Part shown: piece after piece, positions 1 to 8,153 of the stretch
How positions within the stretch are numbered: position 1 is the first letter of the stretch
Layout: every line of letters begins with the position of its first letter
Assembly: GCF_900102085.1 (NCBI RefSeq)
Contig: NZ_FMVM01000009.1
Coordinates: 211,549-275,548, forward strand
Direction of reading: 5' to 3'
DNA length: 64,000 bases
DNA from: Paenibacillus polysaccharolyticus
Lineage (GTDB): Bacteria; Bacillota; Bacilli; Paenibacillales; Paenibacillaceae
Position numbers and translations under genes: made by a program
Notes under the pieces: generated by a model
The model's database searches: none
Seen by the model: the letters and a program-made list of their open reading frames with translations, nothing else
What the model was told of the DNA's origin: nothing

Positions 1-158
1 TCACGAGTATCATTTCTAAGTAATATTTCATGTCTTTTAAGTTCTACAGCTGAGGTGCCGTAAGCAAGATCCTGATCTTTAATACTCAATATTTCTGCAT
101 TAGGCAATACGAAACGGTCAATTGTATTCTGCATTGTGTTTCTAAGTTCTGTATTCAT
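1..158 (-). CDS. Partial hypothetical protein (N-terminus only)
   Basis: The first 52 codons of a protein run off the left edge of the window. It begins MNTELRNTMQ and continues through FVLPNAEILSIKDQD. A strong AAGGAGGATAA ribosome binding site precedes the ATG at 158-156. The gene starts only 19 bases after the stop of the upstream Nudix gene. No attC-like repeat lies between the two, so they appear to form a two-gene unit at the distal end of the cassette array. Too little protein is visible to name a family. I see no signal peptide or membrane segment in this part. The function is unknown. Confidence 0.6.
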   Translation of the reverse strand, partial: MNTELRNTMQNTIDRFVLPNAEILSIKDQDLAYGTSAVELKRHEILLRNDTR

Positions 159-177
159 TTATCCTCCTTAATAAAAA

Positions 178-666
178 TTATAAATACCTTTGAACTTTTA
201 CATTACATTCTGTCGTGGTCGGAGTAATATACTCAATATAATTCACCGAGTCACTAAAATTTAAATAAGCTTCGTAACGAGTTCGAATGGCTGGGAGAGT
301 AATAAAATCCAGAACCTTGTCCTTTGCAACCCAGCGGCAATCACTTGTTTCTTCAGAAGTACTTAACTCTCCTCCCTCAACTTTACATACAAAATCAAAC
401 ATAACCTTCGTTGGAACATCAGTTACTCCGTCATACCACTTATGTATTCCCGTGCTTGATACAATGTTAACTAAATGGCTTACTGTAACATCAATTCCAC
501 TTTCCTCCTTGATTTCACGGATCACACCATCAATTAGATTTTCCCCAACTTCAGTAATCCCACCAGGATATACCCATCCATCATCATGAGCTTTTACCAA
601 AAGTATATTTCCGTTTCCATCCTCTACTATTCCACCCGCTGATACGATATGTGTTGGAAATCCCAT
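178..666 (-). CDS. Nudix hydrolase family protein
   Basis: A 162-residue protein with a complete Nudix box around residues 36-58. It follows G-x5-E-x7-RE-U-x-EE-x-G-U, with G36, E42, R50, E51 and the EESG catalytic glutamates. Nudix enzymes hydrolyse nucleoside diphosphates linked to another group; the substrate cannot be read from the sequence. The ATG follows an AGGAGG site. The gene is in the same orientation as the cassette genes and lies just downstream of the most degenerate repeat (700-888). A second partial gene starts 19 bases after its stop. It was probably once part of a mobile cassette, but the bounding core site has decayed. Confidence 0.85.
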   Translation of the reverse strand: MGFPTHIVSAGGIVEDGNGNILLVKAHDDGWVYPGGITEVGENLIDGVIREIKEESGIDVTVSHLVNIVSSTGIHKWYDGVTDVPTKVMFDFVCKVEGGELSTSEETSDCRWVAKDKVLDFITLPAIRTRYEAYLNFSDSVNYIEYITPTTTECNVKVQRYL

Positions 667-699
667 TTTATTACCTCCTATTCACCAGTTATATTTCTT

Positions 700-888
700 T
701 ATTTTGTTCCTGTATTCACGAATTTTCACTGCCTTAAGTGAATAGAGAGATCGGTTGTGACGCGATTAAACAGTGCAAGGTTGTCCGACCGAATATGCCT
801 CCCTGCTACTGAATCAGCTTCTTTGAAACCTCATCTATGCTTCAACTTGGATCAAAGATAGACAAGGACTCAACTTGAAATATGCAAC
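700..888 (-). repeat. attC-like repeat 1 (degenerate, long form)
   Basis: The left arm TTCCTGTATTCACG is intact, but the core is mutated: TTTTGTT replaces ATAACGTT. The right arm CTTGAAATATGCAACT is also eroded. The interior (hairpin TTCACT-gcctta-AGTGAA, then GACGCG and the CTGCTACTGAA tract) closely resembles repeat 6, so the two form a long subfamily. With the crossover core lost, it is probably inactive. Confidence 0.7.
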
Positions 889-912
889 TCTCACTTAACG
901 ATGATCGAAATA

Positions 913-1794
913 TCAGCTATTATGCCAATAAAAAGTATAATGTGAATGTTGCTGAAATCCTAATGACTTATAAAAATGACTATCAGAAATAACATATGCT
1001 TTCTCAGCACCTAAGGAACGACTTCTTTTTAAAACTTCCATAACCACTGCTTGGCCCAGACCCTTATAACGATACTCAGGAACCGTACATACAGGTTCAA
1101 CATAAACATAATCTGTTTTCGGACTATACCATAAGCCACAGTATGCAACATATTCCCCATCTTTATTTTCAGCCACAACATGTAGAAAAGGGTTCAAATG
1201 GGTTGCGGATAACATTTCTTTTTGCTTATTCATCGTAACTTCATCAACGGGTACAGGCCCTTCGTTATCAAATGCTTGCCATAACATATGATGAAGTTTA
1301 TATAGGTCATTCTTTATATCAATGTTTTTTAGGGTTATGCCTTCAGAAATTGTACCTTCAAGGCTAACATTCTCTAGTGCAAGCTCAAGTATGTTTTCCG
1401 TCTGATCATGCGTAACAAAATGATAACTACGCAGTAAATCTACAGTATGGATATCTTTATCATTCACCGCAATCCCAAGGCCACCTTCATTACTGAAAGT
1501 AGCAATAGCATATTCTAATATATCTTTTTCTAACTCTTCAAATCCCTGTTTAGTAGCAAAAAATGCTTCTCCGAAATAATGGTCATACGTTGCTATAGCT
1601 ACTAACTCATCAGCAAGATACCATAATCCAATTTTATTTTTTAAGTCACGATTAAATTCAGGATGAAAAAACATCCATTCCCACCTTGCCCAGTTCCAAT
1701 TAATATGTTTTCGGTCGTCTTTTGATAATTCAATTAAAAAGTCACAAACTTGTTCATAACAAGAATCATCGAAATTTCTAAAAACAATTTTCAT
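913..1794 (-). CDS. Two-domain GNAT-like N-acetyltransferase (cassette 12)
   Basis: About 293 residues. The C-terminal half (about residues 150-290) carries a GNAT fold signature: a V-x-P-E-Y-R-x-K-G-L-G-Q-A-style acetyl-CoA loop (VPEYRYKGLGQA), followed by a helix and the FYKSLGF motif. The N-terminal half looks like a second, divergent GNAT-like domain. Such proteins transfer an acetyl group from acetyl-CoA to a small amine or protein; the substrate is unknown. I chose the ATG at 1794 because GGGAG lies six bases upstream; an in-frame ATG at 1812 has no such site. It is the only gene of its cassette and starts 44 bases after the crossover. Single GNAT genes are common integron cargo. Confidence 0.8.
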   Translation of the reverse strand: MKIVFRNFDDSCYEQVCDFLIELSKDDRKHINWNWARWEWMFFHPEFNRDLKNKIGLWYLADELVAIATYDHYFGEAFFATKQGFEELEKDILEYAIATFSNEGGLGIAVNDKDIHTVDLLRSYHFVTHDQTENILELALENVSLEGTISEGITLKNIDIKNDLYKLHHMLWQAFDNEGPVPVDEVTMNKQKEMLSATHLNPFLHVVAENKDGEYVAYCGLWYSPKTDYVYVEPVCTVPEYRYKGLGQAVVMEVLKRSRSLGAEKAYVISDSHFYKSLGFQQHSHYTFYWHNS

Positions 1795-1833
1795 TTTAAA
1801 CTCCCATATCATATAAATTCTGAGTCTATTTCT

Positions 1834-1863
1834 GATAACGTTCCCGTATTCACGACCCGACTA
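1834..1863 (-). repeat. attC-like repeat 2 (left arm only)
   Basis: The sequence GATAACGTTCCCGTATTCACGACC is a good left arm with an intact AACG/TTAT core. The right arm is missing, and the stop codon of the next gene falls directly after it at 1861. The site is therefore truncated, either by deletion or by wear. Confidence 0.7.
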
Positions 1864-2367
1864 GGTCCTTATGATCTTTATATATGTCTTTGCGACAACA
1901 GGAAAGATATCTTCAGACTGTACTTCTAGATGGTCTTCACTTGTTTCATTCTCTATGATTTTCAATCCATCAAAACAAGCATTTTCTTTAAACCAATCAA
2001 TTAGTTCAGGCAAGGAGCAACTTCCCTTCAAACCCTCGTCTTCATAATAAGAAAGCAATGTCACTGTAAATGCAGGTATTAAGGAATCCGCTTTCAAATA
2101 CAAAATAAAGTCTTTACTCTTATAATACGTTTTAAGATACTGCTCAATCTCTTCCTCTAGATAAGAAAAGGTTTCGATTAATTTCTCTGATGATATTCGA
2201 TTATGCTTAATCAATCGGTTGAATCCATGGATGTAGAAGTAGTTATGATAGAGTTCCTTCTCTCTTAACTTGGGATCATTAGCAAATAAAAAAACGGGGG
2301 AAGTCGTTATCGAATGAACTTCTCCATATGCTTTTTGAGCATACTTCTTTAAGTACTCCAGGATCAA
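1861..2367 (-). CDS. Hypothetical cassette protein (cassette 11)
   Basis: I do not recognise this 168-residue protein. It is soluble, with no signal peptide or membrane segment. It is rich in Tyr, Glu and Lys, with a helical stretch around residues 55-85 (EKLIETFSYLEEEIEQYLKT). Its start is a TTG at 2367-2365, preceded at a good distance by GAGGAG; no ATG alternative fits. The start codon lies 31 bases after the crossover. Its stop falls in the truncated repeat 2, so the reading frame may have been shortened or fused to the repeat when the right arm was lost. Confidence 0.6.
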   Translation of the reverse strand: MILEYLKKYAQKAYGEVHSITTSPVFLFANDPKLREKELYHNYFYIHGFNRLIKHNRISSEKLIETFSYLEEEIEQYLKTYYKSKDFILYLKADSLIPAFTVTLLSYYEDEGLKGSCSLPELIDWFKENACFDGLKIIENETSEDHLEVQSEDIFPVVAKTYIKIIRT

Positions 2368-2394
2368 AAGCTCACTCCTCGTTGGTAATTTTTC

Positions 2395-2500
2395 TTAACG
2401 TTCCTGTATTCACGGCCTCAGCGTATGCTGAGTTTCCAGTTGCTTCTATACTTCCTCGAAATCCCTCTTCTAGACGCCTGGAGCTTAAATATAATGTTAA
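2395..2500 (-). repeat. attC-like repeat 3
   Basis: The left arm TTAACGTTCCTGTATTCACG and right arm GCTTAAATATAATGTTAACT enclose about 65 variable bases, including the hairpin CTCAGC-gtat-GCTGAG. The right flank GTTAACT matches the start of the same cassette (minus strand GTTAACT at repeat 4), the expected integron relation. Confidence 0.85.
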
Positions 2501-2528
2501 CTCATCTCGCTACATCATTAATTTACAT

Positions 2529-3056
2529 TCACAGCTCATTATCCAATGGTTTAATTAGATACATCAGCAGATCATCATCTACCATCACTTTCTCTCCGGG
2601 TTTTGCTTCAATATTGTTATAGACGATTCCATGACCATCCATGTAATACCCGCGTTTGTTGTACATCATTTGAGCATTACCATAATCTTTATAGAGCCCT
2701 ACTCCTAAGCCAATGAATCTGGATCTCTTGGATGCTATTCTTTCGAGTTCATCGAACATTGTACTTGCGATCCCCTTCCTCCTGAACTCTGGAAAAACAT
2801 TCAAGTCATTTATTTCTGGGATATTACCTGTTTTAAAATACGGATAATCCGAAGTAAACATTAAGTGGCAACACCCAGCCAATGTATCTCCATAGTAGGC
2901 CATTAAAGTCACTCTCTTGCCTTCTATATTTTCTTCCAAGCACTTATAGAAATAGTCATTCGAGGTGTACCATGGATATCTTTTTGAAAATTCAAAATTT
3001 AATAAAGATACTTCTTCATGTTTTGAAAGGTGCCTTATTCTTATTAGGTTTTCCAT
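2529..3056 (-). CDS. GNAT family N-acetyltransferase (cassette 10)
   Basis: A 175-residue single-domain acetyltransferase. Residues about 85-115 hold the acetyl-CoA binding motif A: a beta strand ending in DLNVFPEF, then RRKGIAS and a long helix. A later YNKRGY motif is typical of the GNAT C-terminal part. The substrate is unknown. I place the start at the ATG at 3056, seven bases after AGAGG. Two upstream in-frame ATGs either overlap this site or lack one. The start codon lies 31 bases after the cassette crossover, too close for a promoter. Expression must come from read-through of the array. Confidence 0.85.
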   Translation of the reverse strand: MENLIRIRHLSKHEEVSLLNFEFSKRYPWYTSNDYFYKCLEENIEGKRVTLMAYYGDTLAGCCHLMFTSDYPYFKTGNIPEINDLNVFPEFRRKGIASTMFDELERIASKRSRFIGLGVGLYKDYGNAQMMYNKRGYYMDGHGIVYNNIEAKPGEKVMVDDDLLMYLIKPLDNEL

Positions 3057-3083
3057 TTTCATTCCTCTTTCTATCAATTTTAG

Positions 3084-3136
3084 TTAACGTTCCTGTATTC
3101 ATGTACTCCGGGATTGTTTGCTTAAATTATGGGATG
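3084..3136 (-). repeat. attC-like repeat 4 (short, eroded right arm)
   Basis: Left arm GTTAACGTTCCTGTATTCATG is intact. Only about 10 bases separate it from an eroded right arm, GCTTAAATTATGGGATGTC. The neighbouring gene's stop codon at 3127 lies inside it, so the repeat is compressed to about 53 bases. Confidence 0.7.
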
Positions 3137-3792
3137 TCAATATCTTCTTCAAATTTCTCCAAAAAATGATTCACTTTATTCTCATAGTCTTCCCAATTGT
3201 ACTTTTCGTTTTTTATGATCAATTTTGGTATCTCCCATTCTTGAACGATATTGAAAATGAAATCTTGGTTTTTCGTCCAAAAATGGCCCGCTTCAATAAA
3301 ATCATTATCCGTGTATAGTCCACAACGATCCTGTGTGAACTCAGGTCCACGAACACTACATATCCATTTCCAATGTTGTTCTACATGAGTTTGATAAAAA
3401 TAAATCAGGATCGGATCGAGACGACTTAAAATAAGTTGTACTTTCTTGGTCAAATCTAATATTCTTTGTTCGTCCATTTGCATATTAAAGGCAAAACCAA
3501 GTGTATTCTGAAAGACGTAACTTTCCATAATTGTAACTTCGTCTCGCCCTACTCTTTCATTGACAAAATCAGTGAATAGCTGTTCAACTTTTGTAGTAAA
3601 CCACTCCGCTTCATCTTGAATAGTAAAGGAAGTAAACGTCTTATCGTATATTCGCAATGGATGGTTCTCTTCCAATTCATGATAAAACCTATTTTGAATA
3701 TTCATTTCATTCAACTTTGCACCTATTACTTTTCCAATCGTCGACTTACCGGAACCCGGCATTCCATCTATCAGTATCAATCTTGACTTCAT
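3127..3792 (-). CDS. P-loop kinase-like ATPase (cassette 9)
   Basis: A 221-residue protein with a Walker A motif GMPGSGKST at residues 9-17, straight after the first beta strand, as in nucleoside, shikimate or antibiotic kinases of the P-loop kinase fold. The rest does not match a subfamily I can name. FVNERVGRDEVTIMESYVF around residue 75-95 could hold the Walker B/DRx-equivalent strand. A role in phosphorylating a small molecule is plausible but inferred from the fold only. The ATG follows GAGGAAGATCT. The start codon lies 53 bases from the crossover. The stop codon lies within the eroded right arm of repeat 4. Confidence 0.75.
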   Translation of the reverse strand: MKSRLILIDGMPGSGKSTIGKVIGAKLNEMNIQNRFYHELEENHPLRIYDKTFTSFTIQDEAEWFTTKVEQLFTDFVNERVGRDEVTIMESYVFQNTLGFAFNMQMDEQRILDLTKKVQLILSRLDPILIYFYQTHVEQHWKWICSVRGPEFTQDRCGLYTDNDFIEAGHFWTKNQDFIFNIVQEWEIPKLIIKNEKYNWEDYENKVNHFLEKFEEDIDIP

Positions 3793-3840
3793 AGATCTTC
3801 CTCATTTCTATGTTTGTATTATTCCTAATTGCAGATTTCA

Positions 3841-3935
3841 GATAACGTTTGTGCATTAACGACCCAGCGAACGCTGGGTGTCCGGCCAATGCCAATTCAA
3901 GGGTGTATGCCCGCAGCGTAAATATTATGTTATAC
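3841..3935 (-). repeat. attC-like repeat 5
   Basis: Left arm ATAACGTTTGTGCATTAACG and right arm GCGTAAATATTATGTTATAC. Internal hairpins are CCCAGC-gaac-GCTGGG and a GGGT...GCCC element. The right flank GTTATAC equals the start of cassette 8 (GTTATAC at repeat 6 on the minus strand). Confidence 0.85.
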
Positions 3936-4019
3936 GAAGATTCATTATTCTTTGAATAAGCGGCTTGGGGTTCGTTATTGTTTATTCGCCTTCCTATTAC
4001 TTTCAGTTGATTTAAAAAC

Positions 4020-4162
4020 TCATTTTTCTAAATCAATAGATAATTCCATGTCAATTCTATATTTCCAATTCACAAAATCTTCTGCTATTTTGAAGACAAT
4101 TTTTGAATATGTTCTTTAGTGATATAGGCACCTTCATATCCTTCAAAAACTTCATTAAATAT
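4020..4162 (-). pseudogene. Frameshifted gene remnant in cassette 8
   Basis: Between gene 4171-4578 and repeat 5 the minus strand reads an open stretch, FNEVFEGYEGAYITKEHIQK, that ends in a stop at 4085. A shift of frame continues it as KIAEDFVNWKYRIDMELSID, ending at 4020. Together these look like one short decayed protein of about 45 residues that lost its start and gained a frameshift. I do not recognise the family. It could also be chance, since the piece is short. Confidence 0.35.
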
Positions 4163-4170
4163 TCATTCCT

Positions 4171-4578
4171 TTACAATCTCTCCTCACCATTTTTGTACTC
4201 ATATAACTTTAAATACTCAAAATTCGATGAGGCTAAAATATCATGGAGATACCTTTCTTGCTCTTCGATTGTTACATGATAAGGTGGTGTTTGATCTATA
4301 ATATTAGCAAAGAGTATCCAGCCAACGTCCTCGTTCGAAAACTTATATTTCCCTTCTAAATCTTTGTTGGGATAAACTTCTATATATACTTGTTTTTCTT
4401 TGTTCAAATTCCAATAATAATATTTATAAACATATGGAAGCCTCGAATCTAACAAGCTTTTGTTCCTCGTTTTTGAGAAAGTTCTATTTAATGGTTCTAA
4501 AAAACTGTAAAGAGCACTCATAAGCACCTTTTCATCCTTACTGCCACATAAAAAACCATACTCAACCATTTTATTCAT
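4171..4578 (-). CDS. Hypothetical cassette protein (cassette 8)
   Basis: A 135-residue protein of unknown family. It is rich in Tyr and Lys, with no signal peptide or membrane segment; YIEVYPNKDLEGKYKFSNEDVGW suggests alternating beta strands in the middle. I chose the ATG at 4578 because GGGAG precedes it by seven bases; an upstream in-frame ATG at 4644 has no ribosome site. A frameshifted remnant follows directly downstream in the same cassette, so this unit may once have carried two genes, as toxin-antitoxin or effector-immunity cassettes do. That pairing is a guess. Confidence 0.6.
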   Translation of the reverse strand: MNKMVEYGFLCGSKDEKVLMSALYSFLEPLNRTFSKTRNKSLLDSRLPYVYKYYYWNLNKEKQVYIEVYPNKDLEGKYKFSNEDVGWILFANIIDQTPPYHVTIEEQERYLHDILASSNFEYLKLYEYKNGEERL

Positions 4579-4651
4579 TTCTAATCTCCCGCTAGCCAAA
4601 ATTTCTTGTATCTTAAGGTTTTGTTTATATATTATCACTTGCACAGGTTTT

Positions 4652-4846
4652 GTATAACGTTTCTATATTCACGAACCCTCACTGCCTTAAGTGACAGGAG
4701 GGAACGGCCGCGACGCGGTTTGGCAATGCAGGGGTGTCAGGCTGAATATGCTACTCTGCTACTGAAATCTCTACTGATGAAGCTTCTCCCTACTTTGGCC
4801 GGACCAAGGAGCGATAGCGACGAAGCGTGAATAAGATGTTCTAGGA
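4652..4846 (-). repeat. attC-like repeat 6 (long form)
   Basis: About 190 bases. Left arm TATAACGTTTCTATATTCACG and right arm GCGTGAATAAGATGTTCTAGG. The interior is shared with repeat 1: CACTGCCTTAAGTG, CCGCGACGCGG and CTGCTACTGAA. The right flank CTAGGA matches the start of cassette 7 (ATAGGA) except for one base. Confidence 0.85.
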
Positions 4847-4878
4847 TGTCGTTGGCTTCTAAGATATACTCACAAGAA

Positions 4879-5574
4879 TCATTTAAATTTTATCCTAAGT
4901 ATTTTAGGATTCGATTGTTGATCGATAATAAAATCAAATATCACATCTTGTAGTAATGTCATTATCTTGGCCATTATTATTAATAGATTGTGAAGTCTAT
5001 CTCCAAGTGCTTTAGTTTTCTCTTGTTTCTCGATTATACTGATTAACTGATTCAATTGAATGTCTTCTGCAAAGGTATAGTCACTAAACAAATAATGATC
5101 GCTTGTCAAAGTGAATTCTGTTCTAAAATCTTCAACATATAATTCATTTAATATCTTCTTTACTGACTTTGCATCGTTCCTTTTTTGGAAGTTATTATAA
5201 TGAAATACCTTGTTTCGTGATTCATTAATAAAATCCTTCAGGTATTTGTAATCTGGATCATTTGTTATTAGTTCAATAAATTCATCATATTTCTTTTTGA
5301 AGTTTTTAATTGATACGAGCCTCTCAGCAATGTTACTTTTCAAACTGCTTTCAACTAAATCTACAGATTCTTTTAAAAATCCAAGACTGATCTTAAACAA
5401 GAAAAATGTATAGTTAGGCATTTCCTTAGAGTCACTTAAGTGGAAAATAAGTTTGTGCGTTTTTATTAAATCTTGAAGAGCAATTGCAAAGGATGTAATC
5501 CATAGATCATATTCTGAATTAGTATTAATAAAGTTTTCAAGTTTGAACTTGTGTTCAATTTTTTTATACTTCAT
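4879..5574 (-). CDS. HEPN-motif hypothetical protein (cassette 7)
   Basis: A 231-residue, mostly helical protein. Around residue 118-124 it carries SRNKVFHY, which fits the R-N-x3-H motif of HEPN domains, the catalytic signature of many RNases in defence and toxin-antitoxin systems. I do not recognise the family otherwise. The C-terminal 40 residues are hydrophobic helices (LHNLLIIMAKIMTLLQDVIF) that look more like packing helices than a true membrane anchor. The ATG has AGGTG upstream and lies 42 bases after the crossover. It is the first of three adjacent cassettes that each encode an RNxxxH protein. RNase activity is inferred from the motif only. Confidence 0.65.
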   Translation of the reverse strand: MKYKKIEHKFKLENFINTNSEYDLWITSFAIALQDLIKTHKLIFHLSDSKEMPNYTFFLFKISLGFLKESVDLVESSLKSNIAERLVSIKNFKKKYDEFIELITNDPDYKYLKDFINESRNKVFHYNNFQKRNDAKSVKKILNELYVEDFRTEFTLTSDHYLFSDYTFAEDIQLNQLISIIEKQEKTKALGDRLHNLLIIMAKIMTLLQDVIFDFIIDQQSNPKILRIKFK

Positions 5575-5611
5575 TGATTCACCTGCTATTATTGAATTTC
5601 CGACGATTTCC

Positions 5612-5687
5612 TATAACGTTCCTATATTCACGACCAGCGAATGCTGGACCAAGGACGAATGTCCGCATTGTTAAATGAAGTTAATCT
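5612..5687 (-). repeat. attC-like repeat 7 (eroded right arm)
   Basis: Left arm TATAACGTTCCTATATTCACG. Hairpins CCAGC-gaat-GCTGG and GGAC-gaat-GTCC follow back to back, and the right arm is eroded (GCATTGTTAAATGAAGTTAAT). The stop codon of the next gene (5681) lies in the right arm. Confidence 0.8.
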
Positions 5688-6478
5688 TCTCTCAAAATGC
5701 TACTTGAATTGTCAACTCTGTATGCTAATAGGCTAATTAAAATGATATAATCCATAGCTCTATCAGGATCATCGGTAATATTCCCATGTCCTCTTGGATT
5801 TCGAATTCCCATTACAACTCCCTCAAATAAGTGCATGATTCCTTCTTGTTCATCTAAATCAGTCTGATCTATCAAGTTATTAAATCCTAAAATCGGTTTA
5901 TTTCTCGAAAAAACTGTTCTAACTAAGTTTGTTCCATCTAAGTCATGTCTTTTTGATTTTTCTTTAACATAATTAATCAATGATTTAGAAGCTTCGAATA
6001 CAGCACTCGAAAAGTGACCATCTTTATATAAATTCAAACAAACATTAGAAATACGTGGATGCAAATTTAATCCATTGAACGTTTGAATTTTGATAGTATC
6101 AGGATCTTGTTCCAAATCAAATTTTTTCTCTGCCAATCTTTCTATCAAACCGTTTAACATACTAATTGCATGTTCAATCCCTAATTGAAATTTTGTTTGT
6201 TTTCCTAAAAATGAATCACCAATTACGTATGTTCCTTCCCAAATGGTATAGTGTTGATATTTAATAAACTCAGGCGAAAATTGACCATAAACTTCTCTTA
6301 TTGTTTCTTTGATACTTTCCTCAACATTTTTAATTTTCGGGTCTGAGTAAACAGTCTCTTCTCTTAACTCTTCTACATCTTGAACTCTACGTTCTAATTT
6401 AGTGATTCCACGATCTATCTCTTTAATAGTAAATTGTTTTATTTGTACCGTCGTTTCTTCTGAATTTTTCCTTGTCAT
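5681..6478 (-). CDS. HEPN/TIGR02391-like (Ymh) protein (cassette 6)
   Basis: A 265-residue protein. Its C-terminal 130 residues look like the TIGR02391 (Ymh) family: FSSAVFEASKSLINYVKEKS, then GTNLVRTVFS, then GIRNPRGHG near residue 235. The last part contains R-N-x3-H, the HEPN motif. Family members often sit in phage-defence or mobile regions. The N-terminal 100 residues are a separate helical region with LERRVQDVEELRE, likely a coiled coil. The ATG follows GGAGG. The start codon lies 44 bases after the crossover. A role as an RNA-binding or RNA-cutting abortive-infection factor is inferred from the motif and the context. Confidence 0.75.
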   Translation of the reverse strand: MTRKNSEETTVQIKQFTIKEIDRGITKLERRVQDVEELREETVYSDPKIKNVEESIKETIREVYGQFSPEFIKYQHYTIWEGTYVIGDSFLGKQTKFQLGIEHAISMLNGLIERLAEKKFDLEQDPDTIKIQTFNGLNLHPRISNVCLNLYKDGHFSSAVFEASKSLINYVKEKSKRHDLDGTNLVRTVFSRNKPILGFNNLIDQTDLDEQEGIMHLFEGVVMGIRNPRGHGNITDDPDRAMDYIILISLLAYRVDNSSSILRED

Positions 6479-6517
6479 ATTCTAAGCCTCCAACATCATA
6501 TGTTTAGATTAATTTCG

Positions 6518-6634
6518 TTTAACGTTCCTGTATTCATGAACCCCAAAGGGGTTGTCTGCTGAAATTCCTCTTCGAAATCCTTCACGCAGACCAAGACTCC
6601 GAAGGAGCCGCTGCTTGAATATTATGTTATCCGA
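6518..6634 (-). repeat. attC-like repeat 8
   Basis: Left arm TTTAACGTTCCTGTATTCATG and right arm GCTTGAATATTATGTTATCC. Internal stems are CCCC-aaa-GGGG, GTCTGC...GCAGAC and CTCC-gaa-GGAG. It belongs to the same subfamily as repeats 9 and 12. The right flank GTTATCCGA matches the start of cassette 5 (GTTATAAGA) only partly. Confidence 0.85.
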
Positions 6635-6684
6635 TGTTGGCGCCTTCATTGAGGAATCTTTAAGTTAGTTATTGTAATTATTAT

Positions 6685-8109
6685 TTATCTGTTTGTTCTG
6701 TTCCTTCTTCCACTAATTGCTTTCCTTACTCTGCCTCTCTTTCTGCCTCTTTTTCTAACATACCTTCTATTTTTAGCACTTTGAATTATATCTTCTTCTA
6801 CCTGTTCAAAAGAATTCATTTGCAGAAAATCATTATTTGTAAACTCTACTTTTACTATAGGCTCCTCAACTTCTTGAATAAACTTGTTATATTCTTCCGA
6901 TTCTCTAATTTCAGTAAATATAGGCCATTCCTTTAAGTTATCAACAGAAAGATCATTGGGCATAGATATTTTCAATAAATCAAAAAATTCTTCTTTTTCG
7001 TTTTTTAAAGCTAATAAAGAAAGTTGAAATTTTTTATTATAAGGACTAAAGTCTGCTTCTTCAATCTCTTTTTTCAAAATTTCATATTGTCCGCTCCTTT
7101 TCATACATAGCCAATAATTCACCTTGGACATTAATTTATCTTCTGCAGATATACTAATCTCATTGGAACAAAAATTATAAAGATTTGCAGCTAAACTCCA
7201 ATCTTCATCTAACATTAATGTATAGCCTTCACCCATTATCTCATCTACACGTTCTTGTGATTTCTTCTCAGCTTTTCTCCACATTTCTAGTAAAATTAAT
7301 ATACCTACATTCTCAATAATTGAAATTGATTTATTTATATATTCTCTGTCTACATTAATTTTATCTCCCAAAGAAATATCTTTCCTCAAGTCAACATTTA
7401 CATTTTTAAAATAGATAGAATTCACAATTCCATCATTATGTACAACAATATTTCTTCTTTGGAAAATTTCTGATATTAATTCTTTATTTTTTTGAAAATA
7501 TGAAATTGTTATTTTAACTTTATCGGTTAAATATTTATACCACTTATCGAGACTTCCATACATAATACCTTCAACCTCTTGATCGATAAGATATTTTTCT
7601 GCATCTTCGAATGAACCTAATTTCCTTATATCTTCAAGACTTAATGTTTTATCCTTTATACTCATTATTTCAGGAAACTTTGTTATATGCGTGTGCAATA
7701 CTCTTGAAATTAATAATTCGAAAAATACTATCAAATTTATTAATGAATTTTGATAGAGCATATTGATTTGTCCCTTTTGCAAATTTATCTCTTTCATTGC
7801 ATTATTGAGCCCAACACCTGCCTTTCCTTTGATAGTAACACTAACACCTTTGGTAAGGTCATCTTCATCTTTTTTTACTACATTCACTTGGTCTTTAAAA
7901 ATATTAATGCATTCTTTAATTTGTTTATCACTTAATTTATATTTATCAGGATTTAGTTGACTAAATGCAAATATCATTGGTAGTAAACCCATAGAGTTCT
8001 TTTTTATTACTTCTTCTTCTTTTTGTAATAGACTAGACTCCACTCCTGATACAAATGATCTTAAAGTTTTAATATTATTCATGTAATTTTTCAGGATCGA
8101 TTTATACAT
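6685..8109 (-). CDS. Large HEPN-motif cassette protein (cassette 5)
   Basis: A 474-residue protein, by far the largest cargo in the array. Around residue 220-230 it reads FQRRNIVVHND, a clear R-N-x3-H HEPN motif at the end of a helical domain (about residues 100-270). The C-terminal third looks like repeated helices. It ends in a strongly basic tail (RKRGRKRGRVRKAISGRRNR), suggesting contact with nucleic acid. I do not know the family. The ATG at 8109 was chosen because GGGGG lies eight bases upstream; earlier in-frame codons have no site. The start codon lies 50 bases after the crossover. It may be a single-protein RNase-type defence factor; this is inference. Confidence 0.7.
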   Translation of the reverse strand: MYKSILKNYMNNIKTLRSFVSGVESSLLQKEEEVIKKNSMGLLPMIFAFSQLNPDKYKLSDKQIKECINIFKDQVNVVKKDEDDLTKGVSVTIKGKAGVGLNNAMKEINLQKGQINMLYQNSLINLIVFFELLISRVLHTHITKFPEIMSIKDKTLSLEDIRKLGSFEDAEKYLIDQEVEGIMYGSLDKWYKYLTDKVKITISYFQKNKELISEIFQRRNIVVHNDGIVNSIYFKNVNVDLRKDISLGDKINVDREYINKSISIIENVGILILLEMWRKAEKKSQERVDEIMGEGYTLMLDEDWSLAANLYNFCSNEISISAEDKLMSKVNYWLCMKRSGQYEILKKEIEEADFSPYNKKFQLSLLALKNEKEEFFDLLKISMPNDLSVDNLKEWPIFTEIRESEEYNKFIQEVEEPIVKVEFTNNDFLQMNSFEQVEEDIIQSAKNRRYVRKRGRKRGRVRKAISGRRNRTNR

Positions 8110-8153
8110 TGAAATACCCCCATTTATCATTTAAAATAATTAGCGCCAATTTC

